A stretch of DNA of 64,000 bases, from positions 1-64,000 of the forward strand of contig JAIPJT010000006.1 of the NCBI GenBank assembly GCA_021733985.1. Reading direction: 5' to 3'. Made by a program: the position numbers and the translations under genes. Numbering within the stretch: the first letter of the stretch is position 1; every line of letters begins with the position of its first letter. This DNA is from Victivallales bacterium (lineage in GTDB: Bacteria; Verrucomicrobiota; Lentisphaeria; Victivallales; GWF2-38-69). The notes under the pieces are model-generated. The model saw only the letters and a program-made list of their open reading frames with translations. It did no database searches and was not told where the DNA came from. Below are positions 58,852 through 64,000 of the stretch, piece by piece.

Positions 58852-59635
58852 CAGAAACGTAAATTACTTAAGAATATCTGTTACCGACAGGTGTAACCAG
58901 AGGTGCGTGTACTGCATGCCAAAAGAAGGAGTTACTCTGTTGAAGCACGAAGATATTTTGTCTTTTGAACAAATTTTGCAGGTCGTGAAGATTGCTGTTG
59001 CCAAATTCGGAATAAATAAAGTTCGACTGACCGGGGGAGAGCCTTTAATTAAGCGCGATATCATTTCACTGGTTCTTATGATTGCGAATGTAGACGGTGT
59101 TGAAGATCTTTCCATGACAACCAACGGTGTACTTCTTAATAAATATGCTTTGCCTCTTAAAGAAGCCGGACTTGACAGACTTAATGTAAGTCTGGATTCT
59201 GTCGACAGAAATGAATATAAAACGATCACAAGATGTGATAATCTTGAAAGGGTGTTGAAAGGACTCGATAAGGCAAAAAAAATTGGATTTAGAAAAATAA
59301 AATTAAATTGTGTTATTGCAGGTGACATGGATAGAAAAAGGGGGCAGGAGGTAAAAAAATATGCGGATAAACACGGTTTCGAGCTGCGTTTTATAAGGCA
59401 GATGGATATTTCTAAAGGCGAATTCTGGCAGGTTGAAGGCGGAGACGGCGGTAACTGTAAAAAATGTAACCGTTTAAGACTGTCGAGTGACGGCAGAATA
59501 TTTCCTTGTCTCTTCAGTGATATATCTTATTCAATAAAAGAGCCGGGAATAGAAGAAGCCTTAAAAAGAGGAATATTAAATAAACCTGAGTCTGGCGAAA
59601 CTGCAGATAACAATTTCAGTTTCATAGGAGGTTAG
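58835..59635 (+). CDS. moaA: MoaA-like GTP 3',8-cyclase radical SAM protein, unusually short
   Basis: LRISVTDRCNQRCVYCMPKEG; VRLTGGEPLIKRDI; NVSLDSVDRNEY; CKKCNRLRLSSDGRIFPCLF; terminal IGG; overlaps moeA. Confidence 0.85.
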   Translation: MLDRFNRNVNYLRISVTDRCNQRCVYCMPKEGVTLLKHEDILSFEQILQVVKIAVAKFGINKVRLTGGEPLIKRDIISLVLMIANVDGVEDLSMTTNGVLLNKYALPLKEAGLDRLNVSLDSVDRNEYKTITRCDNLERVLKGLDKAKKIGFRKIKLNCVIAGDMDRKRGQEVKKYADKHGFELRFIRQMDISKGEFWQVEGGDGGNCKKCNRLRLSSDGRIFPCLFSDISYSIKEPGIEEALKRGILNKPESGETADNNFSFIGG

Positions 59636-59748
59636 GTTTAACAGCAAAGACCGGGGTGGTTTTACAAGTCACGCAGAGAAAAAAAATAAAACATAGTTGC
59701 GTTCTCAGAGCGTTTTCACATCCCATATGCAGTTATAAAAGGATTATT

Positions 59749-60204
59749 ATGAACAATTTATCACATATTGACAAAAGCGATCGACCGGCAATGGTCGATG
59801 TAAGCAGAAAAAAAGAAGTACTGAGAAAAGCTTCAGCTGAAGGAGTCATCTATCTTCAGCAGGACACACTTAAACTTATTCAGAAAAATAAAATAAGAAA
59901 AGGCAATGTATTGGTTACAGCCGAATTGGCGGGAGTCTCCGGAGCTAAAAAAACTTCAGAACTTATACCGCTCTGCCATAATATATTTATAAGTAAGATT
60001 GATGTTAAAGCTGAAATAGTTGATTCAGGAGTAAAAGTAACAGGCGAAGCTGTCTGTACAGGAAAAACCGGTATTGAAATGGAAGCTCTTACAGCTGTAA
60101 ATATTGCTTTGCTAACAATTTATGATATGTGTAAGGCCGTTGATAAAAAAATGAAGATGACTGAAATAAGTCTTATCTCAAAAACTAAAGAAGAGCTCAA
60201 ATAA
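59749..60204 (+). CDS. moaC: Cyclic pyranopterin monophosphate synthase
   Basis: LSHIDKSDRPAMVDVSRKKEVLRKASAEG; IPLCHNIFISKIDV; TGIEMEALTAVNIALLTIYDMCKAVDK. Confidence 0.95.
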   Translation: MNNLSHIDKSDRPAMVDVSRKKEVLRKASAEGVIYLQQDTLKLIQKNKIRKGNVLVTAELAGVSGAKKTSELIPLCHNIFISKIDVKAEIVDSGVKVTGEAVCTGKTGIEMEALTAVNIALLTIYDMCKAVDKKMKMTEISLISKTKEELK

Positions 60205-60276
60205 GAGATTACCTGCGAAGCATATAGTGAAAAAACAACTTTGCGTTTTCTGCAACTTTAAAAAGAGGATATTATT

Positions 60277-61203
60277 ATGGCTAAAGTTATTTCATTAAAT
60301 ATTTCTGAAGAAAAAGGAACAATTAAAAAACCTGTAGACAAAATAATTGTTGACAGCAGGGGAATACAGGGAGATGCCCATGCCGGACAGTGGCATAGGC
60401 AGATTACTCTTTTATCAAAAGAAAGAATAGAAGAATTTTCCAGAGAAATTGGAAGAAAAGTAAACTACGGTGAATTTGCTGAAAATATAACGACTGAAGG
60501 AATAGACCTGACAAAAGCAAGAATACTTGACAGGTTTAAAATAGGAAAAGTTGAACTTGAAGTTACTCAGATAGGCAAAAAATGCCATGGTGATGCATGT
60601 GCTATTTACAGAGAGGTTGGAAAATGTGTAATGCCTAAAGAGGGGATATTCTGCAGAGTTTTACATGGGGGTAAAATTAATACCGGGGATACGTTAGAGT
60701 ATATACAGAAATCACTGCGTACAGCTGTGGTAACTATAAGTGACCGGGCCAGCAGCGGAGAATATGAAGATTTAAGCGGACCGGAAATTGAAAGAAATGT
60801 AAAAAACTTTTTTGCAGAGAAACCCTGGAGGCTGTTATTCCATAAATTAGTTATCTCTGACGACCCTGAAAACCTTAGAGAAGAGTTAAAGCTGATTGCA
60901 CAAAACGGCTTTGATGTCATTTTTACTACCGGTGGTACCGGGATAGGCCCCAGAGACAACACACCTGAAGCAGTTAACAGCCTGATTGACAAAATTATTC
61001 CCGGAATAATGGAGCATATAAGGGTTAAATACGGCTCAAAAATACCGAATGCTCTGTTGAGCAGATCGGTTGCAGGTACAATCGGCAGGTCTTTAATTTA
61101 TACCCTGCCCGGCAGTGTTAAGGCTGTAAAGGAATATACCGCTGAAATATTACCAACTCTGGAACATTCAATTTTTATGGTAAAAAACATTAATACACAT
61201 TAA
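60277..61203 (+). CDS. MOSC domain-MogA/MoaB molybdopterin-binding domain fusion
   Basis: GIQGDAHAGQWHRQITLLS...ENITTEGIDL...QIGKKCH (MOSC); TAVVTISDRASSGEYEDLSGPEI...FTTGGTGIGPRDNTPEA...LPGSVKAVKEY (MogA). Confidence 0.92.
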   Translation: MAKVISLNISEEKGTIKKPVDKIIVDSRGIQGDAHAGQWHRQITLLSKERIEEFSREIGRKVNYGEFAENITTEGIDLTKARILDRFKIGKVELEVTQIGKKCHGDACAIYREVGKCVMPKEGIFCRVLHGGKINTGDTLEYIQKSLRTAVVTISDRASSGEYEDLSGPEIERNVKNFFAEKPWRLLFHKLVISDDPENLREELKLIAQNGFDVIFTTGGTGIGPRDNTPEAVNSLIDKIIPGIMEHIRVKYGSKIPNALLSRSVAGTIGRSLIYTLPGSVKAVKEYTAEILPTLEHSIFMVKNINTH

Positions 61204-61217
61204 ACACGAATTTTGTT

Positions 61218-61907
61218 ATGTCTATAAAAACAGTTTTTGACAACCATTCCGAAGATTATGACAGTTTAAGGCGTAATTTAATTCCGTGTTTTGATGATTT
61301 TTACAGAACAGCTATAGAAATCATCCCTTTTAATGAAAGGAAAAATATTAAGGTGCTTGACCTCGGTGCAGGCACAGGCATTATGTCGGAAATGATTGCT
61401 TTGAAATACCCGGAATCCGAAATTACTCTTATAGACCTTTCTAATAGGATGCTTAATATCGCTAAAAGAAGGCTTTCAAAATTTAATAATAGAATAAAAT
61501 ATATTGAGCAGGATTACTCTATAGGCAAAATTGAAAAAACTTATGATCTGATAATATCTTCTCTTTCTATCCACCACCTCGATAAAAACGAAAAAAAACT
61601 GCTTTACCGGAAATGCTTTAATTCTCTGACTCAGGACGGGGTATTAATTAATGCTGACCAGGTACTAGGTGAAACTGCTGAAATTGACAAAATATACCGT
61701 GATAAATGGATTCAGGATGTAAAAAATAACGGAGTATCAGAAGAAGAGCTTTCCGCGGCATTAGACAGAATGAAGGAAGATAAAATGTCAACATTGCTTT
61801 TTCAGACTACCTGCCTCAAAAATTCAGGCTTTTGCAATGTAAACTGCTGGTATAAAAATTTCAGTTTTGCAGTATTCAGCGGGCAGAAGAAGAAAAAACA
61901 AGAATGA
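61218..61907 (+). CDS. Class I SAM-dependent methyltransferase
   Basis: IKVLDLGAGTGIMSEMIALKYPESEITLIDLSNRML; YDLIISSLSIHHLDKNEK. Confidence 0.88.
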   Translation: MSIKTVFDNHSEDYDSLRRNLIPCFDDFYRTAIEIIPFNERKNIKVLDLGAGTGIMSEMIALKYPESEITLIDLSNRMLNIAKRRLSKFNNRIKYIEQDYSIGKIEKTYDLIISSLSIHHLDKNEKKLLYRKCFNSLTQDGVLINADQVLGETAEIDKIYRDKWIQDVKNNGVSEEELSAALDRMKEDKMSTLLFQTTCLKNSGFCNVNCWYKNFSFAVFSGQKKKKQE

Positions 61908-61953
61908 ATTCAGCCTAAAACTTATATTTATCATTCAAGCTGTTTAATAGTTT

Positions 61954-62610
61954 TTATTTATTCGTCTTACTGTCTAATAAAGAATTAACTTCATCAAAAA
62001 TAAAATTTATATATGGTGAGTCTGTTTTTTTTACACATCTCCTATATGAATTGCCTGTTCGCTGTACTTTAAAGACTTCATGAAGCTCATCAAGCGGATC
62101 AAGTAAACGTTTATTTATATGTTTTATATAAAATAGACCGCAAATAAACGAAAAACAGGCAATAAATGCTATACCCCATGCTCCTGCAAACCCAAGTCTT
62201 CTCGCTTTTCCCTGTGCGTGAACCATAGCATCTCTGTTTATCGCAGTCAGTTTGCTAATATAAATAATTATTTTAGATATAGAATCCCTGTTACCAGATA
62301 ATGCAGATTTAGAATATTTTTTTATTTGTTTAATAACCTGACTTTCATTTTCTTCTGTTATATTTCCTTCGCATATTTTCAGGAAAGCATAAAATTTCTT
62401 TTTATTTTCAGTTGTAATATTGCTGTTATTTGATTCAGCGAGTACCATCAGCATTTTTTCACATGCCTGAATAGTATGGTCATTTTCAGACATTATTTTA
62501 GCTATTGCAGGACTCATTCTATTTAACAGAGCTATTGAGCTAAAAACTAAGATTAAATTTAAAATTACGAGAAGCCAAGTACCTAAAAGTACAGATTTTT
62601 TAACCAGCAT
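61954..62610 (-). CDS. Membrane protein with two TM helices flanking an extracytoplasmic helical domain, plus HAMP-like linker (no kinase domain)
   Basis: TM1 LGTWLLVILNLILVFSSIALL; TM2 AGAWGIAFIACFSFICGLFYI; KRLLDPLDELHEVF linker; ends 1 nt from trkA. Confidence 0.6.
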   Translation of the reverse strand: MLVKKSVLLGTWLLVILNLILVFSSIALLNRMSPAIAKIMSENDHTIQACEKMLMVLAESNNSNITTENKKKFYAFLKICEGNITEENESQVIKQIKKYSKSALSGNRDSISKIIIYISKLTAINRDAMVHAQGKARRLGFAGAWGIAFIACFSFICGLFYIKHINKRLLDPLDELHEVFKVQRTGNSYRRCVKKTDSPYINFIFDEVNSLLDSKTNK

Positions 62611-62611
62611 A

Positions 62612-63271
62612 TCAATACACCTTCATTATTTTAGAAATTGCTTCTGCTCTGGAAATTACAATAAGATTATCTTCTCTCATCAAAGTTTTCTGAGGGTCAG
62701 GCAAAGTTATTTCATTAGTTTCTGTATTCCTTACAGCAATTACAGTAATTTCATATTTTTTGGGAAGTGATAAATCCAATAAGCACCGGCCTATAAATTT
62801 ATCAGGCAGGTTTATCTCTGTAATATTCAGGTCATTACCAAGGGGCATTTCGCTTGCAACTTTTGAATATACAAGTTTTGTTGAAAGTCGTCTGCCGAAT
62901 TCTTTTTCTGGATTAACCACCAAGTGTGCTCCAACAAGCTTCAGTATTCGTTCATGTATATCATTACATGATCTTGAAACTATATGTGAAACCCCAGATT
63001 GTCTCATTAGAGCAGTGCAAATTATAGAACTATCCTTTGACTCTTCACCGATTGTGCATATAGCTATATTTATTTGCTTAGAGATTATTTTAGATAATTC
63101 AAGATCGTTCGTTACATCCATTTGGACGGCTTCTATACCTAAACTGGCCGCTTTGTCGACTAACTCTTTGTTTTTATCCAATGCTAACACCTCTACTCCT
63201 TTCTGGAATAAAGACTCTGCAACAGACATACCTAATTGTCCTAATCCAATCACTAAAATTTGTTTTGGCAT
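62612..63271 (-). CDS. Potassium uptake regulatory NAD-binding subunit (TrkA/KtrA-like, RCK_N + RCK_C)
   Basis: ILVIGLGQLGMSVAESLFQKGVEVLALDKNKELVDKAASLGIEAVQMDVTN; IAICTIGEESKDSSIICTALMRQ. Confidence 0.92.
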   Translation of the reverse strand: MPKQILVIGLGQLGMSVAESLFQKGVEVLALDKNKELVDKAASLGIEAVQMDVTNDLELSKIISKQINIAICTIGEESKDSSIICTALMRQSGVSHIVSRSCNDIHERILKLVGAHLVVNPEKEFGRRLSTKLVYSKVASEMPLGNDLNITEINLPDKFIGRCLLDLSLPKKYEITVIAVRNTETNEITLPDPQKTLMREDNLIVISRAEAISKIMKVY

Positions 63272-63293
63272 AATTAACTATTCCTATTTTTTA

Positions 63294-64000
63294 TTATGAG
63301 ATCGTTATTTTAGCTTCAGGATAATCAGCCTTGGTTGAGATGCACGGAGTAATTAGAATCATAAAAATAGTTAGAGGACCGATTCTTCCCAGAAACATCG
63401 TAACCATAATAATTATCTTTCCAATTTCATCAAGTGCATTTGTGACACCCATTGATAACCCGACTGTTCCAAGGGCTGAGAAAGCTTCAAACACAAGATC
63501 TTTTGATGATGTAAACTGTGTCAGTTCTAAAGCTGTGATAGAACAGAATACCAGTATTATACCGGCGCAAACCACAGCAATAGCCTTATATACTGTTTTA
63601 GGCATTATTTTTCTATTTCTGATTATAATATCAGAATTGCCTCTTATAATTGAACTGATACAAAGTACAAGCATTGCCAGAGTAGTAGTTTTTATCCCTC
63701 CTGCAGTCCCGCCTGGACTTCCTCCTATAAACATAAAAATCAGCATAAAGAAATATGTAGGGGGACTAATAGAAGAAATATCAACAGAATTAAAACCGGC
63801 TGTACGCAAAGTTACTGACTGAAACCAGGCATTATTTATTTTATCCCAAAAGGAAAGACCATTTAAAGCCTCATTCCACTCAACAGTTGCTATATATATC
63901 GTCCCTGTAACAAGAAGTAATATTGTTGTTATGAGAACAATATAAGCGTGAACAGATATTTTTCTGAAAGAAATAAATTTTGGGACCAGTACACATACCC
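63294..64000 (-). CDS. TrkH/KtrB potassium transporter membrane subunit, 5' end truncated by the window edge
   Basis: FQSVTLRTAGFNSVDISSISPPTYFFMLIFMFIGGSPGGTAGGIKTTT; ALGTVGLSMGVT; MFLGRIGPLTI; open frame continues to base 64000. Confidence 0.92.
   Translation of the reverse strand, partial: VCVLVPKFISFRKISVHAYIVLITTILLLVTGTIYIATVEWNEALNGLSFWDKINNAWFQSVTLRTAGFNSVDISSISPPTYFFMLIFMFIGGSPGGTAGGIKTTTLAMLVLCISSIIRGNSDIIIRNRKIMPKTVYKAIAVVCAGIILVFCSITALELTQFTSSKDLVFEAFSALGTVGLSMGVTNALDEIGKIIIMVTMFLGRIGPLTIFMILITPCISTKADYPEAKITIS

Noticed and set aside
59636-59748. Loose repeats of the form cgcagag / ttgcgttctcagagcg before moaC
   Set aside because: Short and imperfect; could not establish a repeat family by eye.
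1-64000. CRISPR arrays, tRNA/rRNA genes, prophage or known defence systems
   Set aside because: No regularly spaced direct repeats, no cloverleaf or rRNA signatures, and no Cas, capsid, integrase or restriction-modification motifs recognised among the ORFs.

Overview
This is a 64 kb AT-rich bacterial chromosomal segment from what looks like an anaerobe; I did not assign a lineage. I saw no rRNA, tRNA, CRISPR array or prophage. The centrepiece is a near-continuous + strand redox/C1 cluster at about 10.4-26.3 kb. It encodes HdrA-like flavoproteins, two MvhD/FlxD-like proteins, MetV and MetF (methylene-THF reductase), an HdrC-like protein, NuoE/NuoF/NuoG-N modules, an FlxC-FlxB-FlxA-like NAD(P)H module, a corrinoid protein and an MtgA-like methyl-THF:corrinoid methyltransferase. 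A BCCT (betaine-type) transporter follows. Within it, an HdrA appears to be split across two genes with a NuoE-NuoF-NuoG(N) diaphorase module between the halves. I see no HdrB, no H-cluster hydrogenase and no MttB/MtgB substrate methyltransferase. Other content: a HAAAP permease plus amidohydrolase; tandem receiver-like/PPDK_N giant paralogues; DAACS symporter; DinG helicase; a SIS(MurQ/GckR-like)-methyltransferase fusion; three tandem GH130 genes with a GT4; a tungstate/molybdate ABC system; PlsC; a divergent NadE; a decay zone (45.1-47.9 kb) with an IS630-family relic, a TolC-like lipoprotein, and ribokinase and AAA ATPase relics; GpmI, GGR-family flavoprotein, TrpB, HIT, PIN-PhoH, EF-G2-like, PurM; a Moco cluster (MoeA, unusually short MoaA, MoaC, MOSC-MogA); and a TrkA/TrkH potassium system running off the right edge. 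A short palindromic element recurs at several sites, with one apparently unoccupied copy of its host repeat. All calls come from reading the sequence and motif recognition; no database searches were run.
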